Shown in pieces: positions 28,162-37,790 of a stretch of 64,000 nucleotides of DNA. The notes under the pieces were generated by a model. It ran no database searches. It had not been told where the DNA came from and saw only the letters and a program-made list of their open reading frames with translations. Positions within the stretch are counted from its first letter, which is position 1, and each line of letters starts with the position of its first letter. Both the position numbers and the translations under genes were made by a program. The stretch is from CBCXTT01 sp965178295 (GTDB lineage Bacteria > Pseudomonadota > Alphaproteobacteria > UBA7879). The stretch lies in NCBI GenBank assembly GCA_965178295.1, contig CBCXTT010000003.1, positions 124,001-188,000 on the forward strand, given 5' to 3'.

Positions 28162-29286
28162 GCAACCTCCTCTTCTCCTAAATGAGAAAACTATAGAACA
28201 AGAATATAGTAAAGCGGCAGTATCTAATTATACATTCATTATACTAGTAATACTATGATATTGTGATTAAATGCAATTATGCAATGAATTTGTATAAACA
28301 CTCTGCACTCCTTTGAAGGAACGCCTTTCTTGTCTCAGGCGCTTCATTTGCCCCCGATGCAAGATGTTTGACTATGTTCCTTTGAGGAGGGTTTTGCGCG
28401 TACCGACCCGTCGAGAGAGTGTGTTGCTTCTCAAAGAACGTAAGGCTGATACTGCAGAATACAGTTTCGTTAAGAGCGCTGTACATCTGCTGATGTGAGG
28501 CATTACTAGATGCAGTAATCGCGACGTGTGCGTTAAGTGCTGAACGACATAACAGAGATATATGTGTTGGTGAATTCTGAGAGCTCTATATGTCGTGCAC
28601 AGGGTGAGGAAAGCAAAAGATGAGCGAGGTGAATTCTTAATCTGAGAATATTGAGACAGAAAGAAGTATAATCCTTAATGAGTATACCAATTGTGCTCAG
28701 CAGATGGAGGCGATCCCATTACCATCATATAAGGCAGTAGTGACATTGGGTGTGCGCACCTTGCGCTACAAGAGTCAAGTACTGATGACTGATTGCAAGG
28801 AGGACGTGTGACTAGAACGGAGGTGGTACCAAAAATTCAGGAAACATCTCATTTATCTGGTAGGGGCCATCATTTTATTGGTAAAATGTTTAATATTACA
28901 ACTGGTGAAATTAAGATGAGTGATTATCGATTTCGTTGGGTTATATGACACTTATAAGGATGAAAATATGTATTTTTTCTGGTCTTAAGAGAATGCTAGA
29001 TGATGTTAAAGTGTCGTTGACATCTAAATCGTTCTTACCGCCTCAAGAAATTGTAGGACGCTTGTTTCTTGGGGAAGAACTGCGTAATATTGATCTGTTG
29101 AGTGTGAGAGAGGGGCTCAGTTCTCCTCCCTCCTCTCTTGTTGACGATACTCTAATTACGTGCGCTAGGAGGGTGGTCGGTTGATTTACAAAGAAGCATC
29201 TTATTTGGTTGGGCGGCAGGTCATCACTCTCAAAAAACGAAGATCTTGGGAGTTGTGCCACAGGAAAAAGGAAAGGAAGAAAAGCG
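28162..29286. other. Gene-poor divergent gap (about 1.1 kb)
   Basis: I find no recognisable gene between the divergent Hpt-like and anmK genes. Two adjacent plus-strand frames in the second half (28808-28948 and 28936-29184) might be remnants of one decayed gene, because the second starts inside the first; neither shows a known family. The first half has only short frames. Confidence 0.5.
28808..28948 (+). CDS. Possible small ORF, 46 codons
   Basis: GTG at 28808 is preceded by a perfect AAGGAGG (28797-28803). The translation includes SGRGHHFIGKMFNITTGEIK. I do not recognise it, and it may be the head of a decayed gene. The strong ribosome site is the only positive evidence. Confidence 0.2.
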   Translation: MTRTEVVPKIQETSHLSGRGHHFIGKMFNITTGEIKMSDYRFRWVI

Positions 29287-29349
29287 ATGTATCCAATAGA
29301 GCGTGTTGAAGGACTCGTTAGTCCAGTTTTGGTAGTGGGCTCATCGTGA
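29287..29349 (+). CDS. Possible 20-codon leader peptide coupled to anmK
   Basis: ATG 29287 follows a purine-rich AAAGGAAG and encodes 20 residues beginning MYPIERVEGLVSP. Its TGA (29347-29349) overlaps the anmK GTG as GTGA. anmK itself has only a weak ribosome site, so translation through this small frame could deliver ribosomes to it. The peptide may have no function of its own. Confidence 0.3.
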   Translation: MYPIERVEGLVSPVLVVGSS

Positions 29350-30680
29350 CCGCTACGTCAGTACAACGAGCTATTGGCCTTATGAGTGGCACCTCCATGG
29401 ATGGTGTGGATGCTGCATTGATTGAAACAGATGGTCTTGGTGTTTTGAATACCTTGGATCATATATCTTGCCCGTATGACATGTCGGCTCAGTATTTATT
29501 TAAAGCGGCTGAATATGCAGTTCGGCGTCATTGTGGAGATATAGTCGCAGTCAAACAGCATTTTGAACAGGATGTATATACCTATTGTGGTGTAGATTTG
29601 AGGTTAGATGAAGAGTCAATAGAAGAGCGATGTGCGCAATTAAAAATGTATCTTTATGCTAAAAATAAGAAAACGCTTGTATTTGATGATGTTGTCGCGC
29701 TTTCTACAAAGGTGCATGGAGATGCGGTCTTAAGGCTTTTAGAAAAATTGGAGTATGATGCACAGGATATTGATGTTGTAGGGTATCATGGGCAAACACT
29801 CTTTCATCGACCAGAGCAAGGCACTTCTGTTATTGTGGGAGATGGTGACATATTGGCGCATCGATTGAAAATACCCGTGGTTTATAATTTTAGAGCCGCC
29901 GATATTGCAGCTGGAGGAGTGGGGGCACCATTTGCTCCCTTGTACCATCAAGCACTAGCGGTGAGAGACAGTGTGCACCCCATCTCAGTTGTAAACTGTG
30001 GAGGAATATCTAATGTGACCGTCATTTCCGGCGATGACCCTTTGACCTTAATAGCGTTTGATACTGGGCCCGGCAATGCCCTGATAGATCGACTTGTTCG
30101 TGAGCGTACTCAAGGGCAGGAATCAATGGATAAAGATGGCCAATATGGACTGCAAGGTAAGGTGCATGAAAATATTGTAGAGGAACTTTTTCATACAGCT
30201 GTACGCAAAAATAAAGAAAATTATTTTGATATGCCACCGCCTAAATGCCTTGATATTGGAGATATTAAGTTAATTCCAGCACTTGACGTTCTATCGCTAG
30301 AAGATGCTGCGGCAACACTTGAAGCATTTACAGCTGAGGCGATTGTGCGGTCCTTGGAATTTGTTTCAGCCCCGCTTCCAGACACATGGGTGACTTCAGG
30401 TGGTGGCTGGAATAACCCTAAGATTTATAATGAATTTGTGACACGCTTAACAGCAAAACTAGGCCCCGAGATTACTATACAGACGGTCGATGCTATTGGC
30501 TGGCGTACCCAAGCTCTGGAGGCAGAAATTTTTGCTTTCTTAGCAGTGCGACATTTGAGTGGTTTTCCAGCGAGCGTGCCAGGGACAACGGGTGTTTTGA
30601 TGCCTACAGTAGGCGGAGTGCTATGTATGCCGGATTTGGACCACAGAGGCGGTGAAAGCAGGAGGAGCGCTCATGGATAA
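29346..30680 (+). CDS. anmK: Anhydro-N-acetylmuramic acid kinase
   Basis: Converts 1,6-anhydro-MurNAc released from peptidoglycan into MurNAc-6-phosphate, in the cytosol. Motifs seen are the ATP-binding IGLMSGTSMDGVDAALIETDG at the N-terminus, VGYHGQTLFHRP near the middle, FDTGPGNALID (about residue 240), and the C-terminal VTSGGGWNNP. At 444 residues it is longer than many AnmK proteins; extra length lies between residues 60 and 120 and at the C-terminus. GTG start at 29346. It overlaps acs downstream, and the GH3 gene at 32.7 kb supplies another recycling step. Confidence 0.92.
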   Translation: MTATSVQRAIGLMSGTSMDGVDAALIETDGLGVLNTLDHISCPYDMSAQYLFKAAEYAVRRHCGDIVAVKQHFEQDVYTYCGVDLRLDEESIEERCAQLKMYLYAKNKKTLVFDDVVALSTKVHGDAVLRLLEKLEYDAQDIDVVGYHGQTLFHRPEQGTSVIVGDGDILAHRLKIPVVYNFRAADIAAGGVGAPFAPLYHQALAVRDSVHPISVVNCGGISNVTVISGDDPLTLIAFDTGPGNALIDRLVRERTQGQESMDKDGQYGLQGKVHENIVEELFHTAVRKNKENYFDMPPPKCLDIGDIKLIPALDVLSLEDAAATLEAFTAEAIVRSLEFVSAPLPDTWVTSGGGWNNPKIYNEFVTRLTAKLGPEITIQTVDAIGWRTQALEAEIFAFLAVRHLSGFPASVPGTTGVLMPTVGGVLCMPDLDHRGGESRRSAHG

Positions 30681-32553
30681 AAAAGTCACATTAGAAGAAT
30701 CTGAGCACTTATGGGATTCTGTGGGGAAACGACTCGATTGGGTGACGCCCTATACGCAAATCAAAGATGTATCCTACGCGCTTGATGATTTTAAAATTCG
30801 TTGGTATGGGGATGGCACTCTGAATGCTTGCTATAACTGCATTGATCGGCATTTACCCCATAAGGAAAAAGATACAGCCATTATATGGGAGCCGAATAAT
30901 CCTCAAGAGTCCGCAGTGCATATTTCCTATAAAGTGCTGTATAAAAACGTATGCAAGCTGGCAAACGCGCTAAAAAAGATGGGAATTTCCAAAGGTGATC
31001 GGGTGATCCTATATATGCCCATGATTCCTGAATTGTCTTATGCAATGCTGGCTTGTGCACGTATTGGGGCAATCCACTCTGTTGTTTTTGGCGGTTTTTC
31101 TGCAAGGGCAATTGCGGATAGACTGGAGGATTCTGGAGCACAATTAATTATAACTGCCGATTTCGCTAAGCGTGGAGCGAAGCATATCCCACTTAAAGAA
31201 GTTGTGGATCGAGCGCTTGACTTGTTGTTGCATAAGAGTGCGGTTGAACATGTCGTAGTCGTGCAAAATACGGGAACACAAGTAATGATGAGAGGCAATG
31301 ATCGCTGGTACCATGAGGTGTTAGCTGACACATCGCATGAGTGCCCGCCGGCTGAGATGGCAGCAGAAGATGCATTGTTTATTCTCTACACTTCTGGCTC
31401 AACAGGAAAACCAAAAGGGGTGCTGCATACAACAGGAGGGTATCTTGCATATGCCTCATATACCCATGAGCTTGTTTTTGAGTATCAATCAGGAGAGGTG
31501 TACTGGTGCACAGCAGATATTGGGTGGATTACGGGTCACAGCTATCTTGTCTATGGGCCATTGGCGAATGGGGCAGTAACGCTTATGTACGAAGGTGTGC
31601 CTACATATCCAACGCCGGCACGATTGTGGGAGATTGTAGATCGGCATCAGGTAAATATTTTTTATACAGCGCCCACAGCAATTCGGGCGCTTGCACAGGA
31701 GGGAGACCAGTATCTAGCCAATACATCACGTAAGAGTTTGCGTGTGATCGGTTCTGTTGGAGAACCTTTGAATCCAGAGGCCTGGAAATGGTATTACTAC
31801 AAAGTCGGGAATGCTGCCTGCCCTATTGTAGATACATGGTGGCAAACAGAAACAGGGGGCGTATTAATGTCGCCCCTTCCTTCTGATAACAGCACATTAA
31901 AGCCAGGGTCAGTTCACCGCCCCTTGCCCGGTATCAAGACAGCACTTCTTGGTGCAGATGGAACAGAAGTATCAGGTTCGGGCACGGGGGCGTTGGCTAT
32001 AAAAGATAGTTGGCCTGGTCAGATGCGCGGCGTTTATAGGAATAACACGCAATTCATGCAGACATATTTCACAGCATGTCCTGGGTATTATATGACAGGC
32101 GATGGTGCAAAACGTGATCAAGACGGTGATTACTGGATCACAGGTCGTACGGATGATGTTATTAATGTGTCCGGGCATCGAATTGGTAGCGCTGAAGTAG
32201 AATATGTGCTCAATAATCATCCTAAAATCGCAGAAAGTGCCGTTGTTGGTTTTCCTCATCCTGTGAAGGGCCAAGGAATCCATGCTTTTATCTCGTTGAT
32301 GTCTGGTGAATCGCTCGATGATGAGAAGACCGTGAATGCTGAAGTGATATACTTGTTGAGAAAAGAGATTGGACCCCTTGTGAGGGCTGATAAAATTACG
32401 GTAGTAGCGGGATTACCTAAAACACGCTCTGGAAAAATTATGAGACGTATTTTGAAAAAAATTTCTTCAGGGGCACATTCAGAGTTAGGGGATATCACAA
32501 CACTCGCAGACCCGTCTGTTGTTGATGCAATCGTTGCTTGTTTGGAGCAATAA
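30673..32553 (+). CDS. acs: Acetyl-CoA synthetase (AMP-forming)
   Basis: Activates acetate to acetyl-CoA through acetyl-AMP. I choose ATG 30673 because GGAGGA ends six bases upstream; the frame is open from GTG 30652. The 626-residue protein shows the N-terminal acs domain (YNCIDRHLP), the P-loop-like YTSGSTGKPKGVLHTTGG, TADIGWITGHSY, DTWWQTETGG, the YMTGDGAKRDQDGDYWITGRTD hinge region, and the acetylation-site motif PKTRSGKIMRR near the end. It overlaps the anmK stop by eight bases. Acetate could come from deacetylation of recycled amino sugars; that link is inference. Confidence 0.95.
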   Translation: MDKKVTLEESEHLWDSVGKRLDWVTPYTQIKDVSYALDDFKIRWYGDGTLNACYNCIDRHLPHKEKDTAIIWEPNNPQESAVHISYKVLYKNVCKLANALKKMGISKGDRVILYMPMIPELSYAMLACARIGAIHSVVFGGFSARAIADRLEDSGAQLIITADFAKRGAKHIPLKEVVDRALDLLLHKSAVEHVVVVQNTGTQVMMRGNDRWYHEVLADTSHECPPAEMAAEDALFILYTSGSTGKPKGVLHTTGGYLAYASYTHELVFEYQSGEVYWCTADIGWITGHSYLVYGPLANGAVTLMYEGVPTYPTPARLWEIVDRHQVNIFYTAPTAIRALAQEGDQYLANTSRKSLRVIGSVGEPLNPEAWKWYYYKVGNAACPIVDTWWQTETGGVLMSPLPSDNSTLKPGSVHRPLPGIKTALLGADGTEVSGSGTGALAIKDSWPGQMRGVYRNNTQFMQTYFTACPGYYMTGDGAKRDQDGDYWITGRTDDVINVSGHRIGSAEVEYVLNNHPKIAESAVVGFPHPVKGQGIHAFISLMSGESLDDEKTVNAEVIYLLRKEIGPLVRADKITVVAGLPKTRSGKIMRRILKKISSGAHSELGDITTLADPSVVDAIVACLEQ

Positions 32554-32725
32554 AATAGGGATGCTTCTTTTATTGGTCAAGGCATGTAGACGATTTCTTG
32601 TGCATGATCGATAGTTGATGAGATTGCTGTGCCACCCATATTTTATGGGCATGACACTTGCAAACATGGAACCATTGCAGAATATGGTATGCTGCAGCGA
32701 AACAGAGAAAGAAAAGAAGAACGCC

Positions 32726-33760
32726 ATGATCTCTATTCGAGAAATGCTTGGTCAAATGCTGATTGTGGGTTTTGACGGGATGAGACCAACTGATCCAGGA
32801 GTGGAACGTGTGGGCGATTTTCTCAAAAGAGGGTACGTGGGTGGCGTGATTCATTTTTCATATAATATAGATGACACCTTGGAGGTGCTGAACAACTATC
32901 TTCTTTCACAGCATACCCTGTCTCCTATTCTATCCATTGATCAAGAAGGAGGCTGCGTTCAGCGTTTGCTGAAGACACGTTATAAATCTCCCAAATCCGT
33001 CTCTAATACAGAAAAAAATGTTCAACTGTACTATGATGTGCTTGCGTGTGAGCTCTTTAATCAAGGGTTTAATTTTAATTATGGCCCATGTGTAGACCTA
33101 GACTTAGCGCAGCATAACGGTGTTATCGGTAAATACAAGCGGAGCTTTGGATCCGATCCGGCGCGCGTCGCGGAATGTGCGCGTGCGTTTGTAGAGGCGC
33201 ATCGTGACCATGGGATTAAAACATGCCTTAAACATGCGCCAGGCCACGGTAGTGCTGGCATGAATAGCAACAGAGCAGAGGCAGATACGCACAAAGGGTT
33301 TGTCAATGTGACAGAGGATTGGTCTGAGGAAGAGCTAGTCCCATATTTCCTCCTTGAAGCAGTGGGAGCGATTGATAGTATTATGATGGCCCATATCTTT
33401 AATGCGAATCTAGATAGCAGATGGCCAACATCTCTGTCCCCTAAAGTTATTGGGGATATGAGGACGATTATTGGCGGGGAGCCAATTATCGTAACGGATG
33501 ATATTTGCATGGGGGCTATACGAGAGCACTATACGTTTGAAGAGGCTGTTTTGCAAAGTATTCGGGCTGGAAATGATATGATTATTATGTCCAACAATCC
33601 AGCAGCTGGGCGTGGGGGACATGATTGGCCCGAGGTAATAGAGGATTTCGTTGAGCGTTGCCATCATGCGGTAGATGATGCAATTGATGCAGGGACTTTA
33701 ACCGTGTCTGGTCTGGAAGATGCATATGCGCGTGTGCTTAATTTTAAATTAGGCCTGTAA
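32726..33760 (+). CDS. nagZ: Beta-N-acetylhexosaminidase, GH3 family (NagZ-like)
   Basis: Cytosolic GH3 enzyme expected to remove GlcNAc from anhydro-muropeptides. I use ATG 32726 (MISIREMLGQM), which matches the family start; the open frame reaches 32615 without a better site. The 344 residues show GGVIHFSYNI, the DQEGGCVQRL segment, KHAPGHGS with a downstream ADTHKGF histidine, and the nucleophile aspartate in IVTDDICMGAI. The KHxPGHG-to-DTH loop is a few residues longer than usual. No signal peptide is seen. Together with anmK it supports murein recycling. Confidence 0.88.
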   Translation: MISIREMLGQMLIVGFDGMRPTDPGVERVGDFLKRGYVGGVIHFSYNIDDTLEVLNNYLLSQHTLSPILSIDQEGGCVQRLLKTRYKSPKSVSNTEKNVQLYYDVLACELFNQGFNFNYGPCVDLDLAQHNGVIGKYKRSFGSDPARVAECARAFVEAHRDHGIKTCLKHAPGHGSAGMNSNRAEADTHKGFVNVTEDWSEEELVPYFLLEAVGAIDSIMMAHIFNANLDSRWPTSLSPKVIGDMRTIIGGEPIIVTDDICMGAIREHYTFEEAVLQSIRAGNDMIIMSNNPAAGRGGHDWPEVIEDFVERCHHAVDDAIDAGTLTVSGLEDAYARVLNFKLGL

Positions 33761-33892
33761 GGCGTAAACAGTCTATTCTTTCTATTCAAATTACGCAATT
33801 TTAGAAGGTTATCAGGTCTTTTTTTAAATATAATCTCTTGTCTTGTCTGAATTCTTCGTGATACCATAAATCGTAATATTAGCAAGGATTGC

Positions 33893-33925
33893 AAAAAAAG
33901 AGTCAGGCTCCTTCTAGCCTGACTC
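33893..33925 (-). terminator. Rho-independent terminator for the SDF symporter gene
   Basis: Read on the minus strand, GAGTCAGGC and GCCTGACTC pair around an eight-base loop (33900-33925) and are followed by seven T's (33893-33899). It lies about 290 bases beyond the symporter stop. The same stem without a T run faces the GH3 gene. Confidence 0.8.
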
Positions 33926-33941
33926 AAGTTTAACAGGGAGG

Positions 33942-33998
33942 CCTCATAGTAAAATATCCAGTATCTTACTATGAGGAAGTTAGAATTGAACTAACTTC
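33942..33998. repeat. Two further adjacent inverted repeats
   Basis: CCTCATAGTAA (33942-33952) pairs perfectly with TTACTATGAGG (33966-33976). Directly after it, sharing one G, GAAGTTAG (33976-33983) pairs with CTAACTTC (33991-33998). With the terminator this makes three consecutive stem-loops, on either strand. Confidence 0.85.
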
Positions 33999-34211
33999 AA
34001 AACCTAATATAATGATATTTTTAAATTTTTCCAGTAAAAAATATCTTTTTTACAAATTGTCTATAGCCTGAGAAACGCAATCCTCTAATCTTAGCTCTGA
34101 CTATGTGCTCCAAGGCATGTAGTGCAATCTTGTTTCTGCAATCGTATGATGCAACAGTAAGTAGTCAGACAGAGAAAAGATTAAGGCGATGCTCGTTTCT
34201 TTTGCCGCATA

Positions 34212-35378
34212 TTAGTTTCTTTTACCACATACACGATCGATAAGCATGGCAAAAGCGCTATTAGCCATAATATTTCCAGCGGTTGACCACGGCTCGATTA
34301 GAATAGCGATTCCGGTCAAAAGCCCAATCATTTCTTGTGTAAATCCTAGTTTTGAGATGAGAACGGGGAGAGCAATAAAAACACTGCCGCCTGCAACAGA
34401 GACAGCACTAAACTGTGCAAACGTTAGCCAAAATGCAAACGATAAATATACACTAATTTCGGGAAGAGCACCGTGTGTCATGTAAAGGATAGCCAGTGCC
34501 AGAAGAGGAATAGAAAGGCCGTCAACTGCAGCGTGGCAATTCACTGTTGAAGTAATCGTGAGACGCCCAATATTTTTATTTTTAACGTTTTTTTCGACGG
34601 CTTCTAGTGTTACTGGAAGAGTGATCATGCTTGAAATTGTTGAAAAGCCAACAAGCCAGGCAGGAAGCGTGTTTTTAATACTCTCAATTGCCCGCTGAAT
34701 ACGGCCGCCTGTTCCCAAAAGGAATAAGAGGGAAATATAAGAAATTTGGAGCACTAGAATAATAAAAATTACCTCTTGAAAATTCTTGAGAAGGGCTGTG
34801 CAATCATTTTCTGCGACCATTTTAATTAAGAAACCAAATATATACAGTGGCAAAAGGGGAGTGAAAATCTTACTGAAGAAAAGGGTTGAAAGATCCCGAT
34901 ATGCAAAGAGTTTTTTCTCAAGCCAAATTTGTGGCCAACGATTTAACAGAATACCAATCAGGAAACCAAAGAAGAGCGCATATTCAATGTGAATGGGATC
35001 AGGCCAGCTTAAGCTCACCAATGTGTTTAAAACAGATATCTCGCTGCATGGCGTTAGGATCTTAAGGCTAATCCCTGGTAAAATAAAGCCTCCTGCATAA
35101 GCTAACATAATAGCAATAAAACTGGATAGTGACACGCTAGAAACGAGCAAAATTACAAAGAAACCACCACGCCCTTTTAGGGATAGCAAGCTTGTCGCCA
35201 CATAAGGGAAAATAAGAAATGGCAGTGCCTGAAGGAGTATTTCCTTTAAGACATAGCTTGATGTATATAAACTACGTTGCAGGCTTATTGGCAACATTTC
35301 ACCGGCAGAAAAGGCAAATATAAATAAGCCAATAAAAATAAGAATTAATCGATACTGTTTCATATAATGAGTCATCAC
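34212..35378 (-). CDS. Dicarboxylate/amino acid:cation symporter (SDF family)
   Basis: Inner-membrane secondary carrier of the DAACS/SDF family, importing C4-dicarboxylates or acidic amino acids with Na+ or H+. The 388 residues include about eight membrane helices, the serine-rich re-entrant loop GFSTISSMITLPVTLEAVEKN, and the substrate-binding C-terminal region with TVNCHAAVDGLSI and GIAILIEPWSTAGNIMANS. It diverges in some positions from well-studied DctA/GltP (the NMDG motif is not evident), so the substrate is open. It follows the peptide ABC operon in the same direction. Confidence 0.85.
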   Translation of the reverse strand: MMTHYMKQYRLILIFIGLFIFAFSAGEMLPISLQRSLYTSSYVLKEILLQALPFLIFPYVATSLLSLKGRGGFFVILLVSSVSLSSFIAIMLAYAGGFILPGISLKILTPCSEISVLNTLVSLSWPDPIHIEYALFFGFLIGILLNRWPQIWLEKKLFAYRDLSTLFFSKIFTPLLPLYIFGFLIKMVAENDCTALLKNFQEVIFIILVLQISYISLLFLLGTGGRIQRAIESIKNTLPAWLVGFSTISSMITLPVTLEAVEKNVKNKNIGRLTITSTVNCHAAVDGLSIPLLALAILYMTHGALPEISVYLSFAFWLTFAQFSAVSVAGGSVFIALPVLISKLGFTQEMIGLLTGIAILIEPWSTAGNIMANSAFAMLIDRVCGKRN

Positions 35379-35423
35379 AGCAACAATTCTTACTATGTTA
35401 CGTTACATCTGTCTAGAAAAACT

Positions 35424-36080
35424 TTATGTATTGATGAATGTGAGTTGGCCCTTTTGAAGGTGGTATATGTGTGAGCACATATGGGTTAGCACGGCATAAT
35501 CATGGCTAATAAAGACGTATGTGAGTCTTTTTTCTTCTTTGATGTCTTGCAATAGATTCAGTATTTCGGCTTGTATCGAGACATCAAGGGCAGAGGTTGG
35601 TTCGTCTAAATATAAAATTTTGGGTTCGATTAATAAGGCCATGGCGATAATAGCACGTTGTCGTTGGCCACCAGACAGTTGGTGTGGAAAATGAAAAAGA
35701 AATTTCTGATCCAGTTGCACCTGTTGCATGATCATCGTAACTTTGTCTGAAAAATGCGTAATTTTTTGCGCACGGGCTATTTCGTTAAAGGAATGTATAA
35801 TGGTAAAATATGGGTGTAAGACACTATAAGGATCTTGAAAAATAAGCTGTTGGAGACACGAAAGTTCTTTGCGAGTGTATGACTGTATTCTGCGATCCAT
35901 AAGAGATATGCAGCCTTGCCAATTTCTATTAAGTCCTGTAAGAACATTGATAAGCGTTGTTTTTCCGCTTCCAGATGGACCTAAAATTCCTACGCTCTCC
36001 CCGTGTGCTACATTAAGATTTAAGCGATCCAAAACCGTGTGTGCTCCAAAAGAAACGATAAGATCTTTGATGGTGATCAT
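35424..36080 (-). CDS. Peptide ABC transporter ATP-binding protein (DppF/OppF-like)
   Basis: One of the two ATPases of the importer encoded from 40.4 kb. The 218 residues carry Walker A GPSGSGKTTL, signature LSGGQRQRAI, Walker B PKILYLDEPTSALD and the switch histidine in YVFISHDY. It lacks the C-terminal oligopeptide-binding extension (oligo_HPY) usual in DppF, which makes it shorter than typical. Its ATG overlaps the preceding ATPase stop by four bases. Confidence 0.9.
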   Translation of the reverse strand: MITIKDLIVSFGAHTVLDRLNLNVAHGESVGILGPSGSGKTTLINVLTGLNRNWQGCISLMDRRIQSYTRKELSCLQQLIFQDPYSVLHPYFTIIHSFNEIARAQKITHFSDKVTMIMQQVQLDQKFLFHFPHQLSGGQRQRAIIAMALLIEPKILYLDEPTSALDVSIQAEILNLLQDIKEEKRLTYVFISHDYAVLTHMCSHIYHLQKGQLTFINT

Positions 36081-36913
36081 AATGCCGCTCTATTAATTGT
36101 TGAGAGACGTTCGCATGGGTGATCTCTATTGGGAGTACAAGAAAGCAATCCTTGTATATATGGGTGCCTATGTGACTGAAGTCGGTTTTTAGGGACAATG
36201 TCTATCGCTTTTCCTTTGTACATGATCAGTATATTCTGTGAGAATTCCTGAACCATTTTTAGGTCATGACTGATCAAAAGAAGCCCCATATCATTGTGTT
36301 TGATACAGTCACGCACAAGATTCAGGAATTGTATTTTATTGTCTTGATCAAGAGCTGATGTAGGCTCATCTGCGATCAATAATTTGGGGTGAGACGCAAG
36401 CATCATAGCGATCATGATACGTTGTCCCATTCCACCGGATATTTCGTGAGGGTAACAATGATATACATGTGCAGGATCTGAAATTCTGACATCTTTGAGC
36501 GCTGATAGAGAGCGTTCCATGGCTTGACGTGGCGATGCATTAAAATGTGTTTTATACATCTCTGATATTTGTACGCCAACTTTCATATTAGGATTCAATG
36601 AGTACTTTGGGTCTTGCAGAATTAGCCCCATTTCTTTGCCACGTATTCTTTGCCACTCATCCTCAGACAATGCTGTTAAGTTCTGTCCCATGAATAGTAA
36701 TTTTTCAGCAGTTATGCGCGCACCCAGAGGGAGCAGACCCATAAGGGCACGTCCAATCATTGTTTTTCCAGAGCCAGACTCACCAACGATTGCGAGATTA
36801 TGATTTTCTTTTGTTATTTGGAACGAAACATGACTAACCACGGGAGACCAGGTATGCGTGCCTTTGTTTTGAAATTCAACACTGAGATTCTTGACGTCTA
36901 ACAGGGGTATCAT
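36077..36913 (-). CDS. Peptide ABC transporter ATP-binding protein (DppD/OppD-like)
   Basis: Second ATPase of the importer. The 278 residues show Walker A GESGSGKTMIG, signature ISGGMGQRIMIAMML, Walker B PKLLIADEPTSALD and the switch LLISHDLKMV. A short oligo_HPY-like C-terminus (RHPYIQGLLSCTPN) is present, unlike the partner ATPase. It lies four bases downstream of the permease gene and overlaps the next ATPase. Confidence 0.92.
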   Translation of the reverse strand: MIPLLDVKNLSVEFQNKGTHTWSPVVSHVSFQITKENHNLAIVGESGSGKTMIGRALMGLLPLGARITAEKLLFMGQNLTALSEDEWQRIRGKEMGLILQDPKYSLNPNMKVGVQISEMYKTHFNASPRQAMERSLSALKDVRISDPAHVYHCYPHEISGGMGQRIMIAMMLASHPKLLIADEPTSALDQDNKIQFLNLVRDCIKHNDMGLLLISHDLKMVQEFSQNILIMYKGKAIDIVPKNRLQSHRHPYIQGLLSCTPNRDHPCERLSTINRAAL

Positions 36914-36917
36914 TTTG

Positions 36918-37790
36918 TTATTTTTCTAAGTTCTTAGGATCTAGCGCATCACGGACACCATTCCCAAATAAATTAAAGCCAAAACTCGTGATAAAAATAG
37001 ATAGGCCTGGAAAAACACAGAGCCACCACTCATGAAACAAGAAATCACGGCCGTTAGCACACATGCTTCCCCATTCAGCCGTTGGTGGCTGTGTGCCCAG
37101 ACCCAAGAAGCTTAGGGCGGCAGCAGTTAAGATGATGCCACCCATTTCCAATGTTATTCTAATGGTTAGCATGGGGGCGCAAAGAGGAGGGAGGTAGTGC
37201 GTAAGAAGACGCAACACACTAATTCCCTGGAGCTTTGCGGCACGCATAAAGTCTGAATGTACAAAGGTTTGTATTTTTGTGCGACATAGTCGTGCATAGG
37301 GGGGCCAGGATGTGAGTGCAATGGCGAGGATGGCATTTTCTAACTTTGGCCCCAGAACAGCGACAAAAGCGAATGCCAGGATCAATTTTGGAAAAATAAG
37401 AAAAATATCTGTGATGCGCATGAACACTATGTCAACCCACCCTCCAAAATAGGCGGATAGAATGCCAATCAATAGACCAATAGGCGCAACAATACATGGG
37501 ACCAGAACGACAATCAGAAGGGATGTTCGTGCGCCATAAATAATGCGGGACAAAATATCACGACCGAGCTCGTCTGTACCCAGCAAGTGCTGATAACTCA
37601 TCGTACTCAATTTAATGCTCAGGTTAATATCATTGGGGGCGTAGGGCGCAAGGAGTGGTGCAAAAATCGCGATCAAGACGAAACCTATAATGATCCAAAG
37701 ACCGCTCATCGACCATTTGTTTGCACGCAAGAGACGCCAACGTTCTTGAAATACGAGCCATTTTGCATGACTTGTGGAATGCGCCCTCAT
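36918..37790 (-). CDS. Peptide ABC transporter permease (DppC/OppC-like)
   Basis: Inner-membrane subunit of the importer, 290 residues, with an N-terminal OppC leader helix region (WSMSGLWIIIGFVLIAIFAPL), LLGTDELGRDILSRIIYGAR typical of OppC/DppC, and a later EAA-type loop. The C-terminal LFGNGVRDALDPKN is the classic end of this subunit. Its ATG overlaps the DppB-like stop by four bases. Confidence 0.93.
   Translation of the reverse strand: MRAHSTSHAKWLVFQERWRLLRANKWSMSGLWIIIGFVLIAIFAPLLAPYAPNDINLSIKLSTMSYQHLLGTDELGRDILSRIIYGARTSLLIVVLVPCIVAPIGLLIGILSAYFGGWVDIVFMRITDIFLIFPKLILAFAFVAVLGPKLENAILAIALTSWPPYARLCRTKIQTFVHSDFMRAAKLQGISVLRLLTHYLPPLCAPMLTIRITLEMGGIILTAAALSFLGLGTQPPTAEWGSMCANGRDFLFHEWWLCVFPGLSIFITSFGFNLFGNGVRDALDPKNLEK

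Larger units (their letters stand above)
33761..34211. other. Convergent gap with a series of hairpins
   Basis: The 451-bp gap between the convergent GH3 and symporter genes holds no gene but carries three inverted repeats in a row (33900-33998), listed separately. The rest is AT-rich without recognisable content. Confidence 0.7.
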
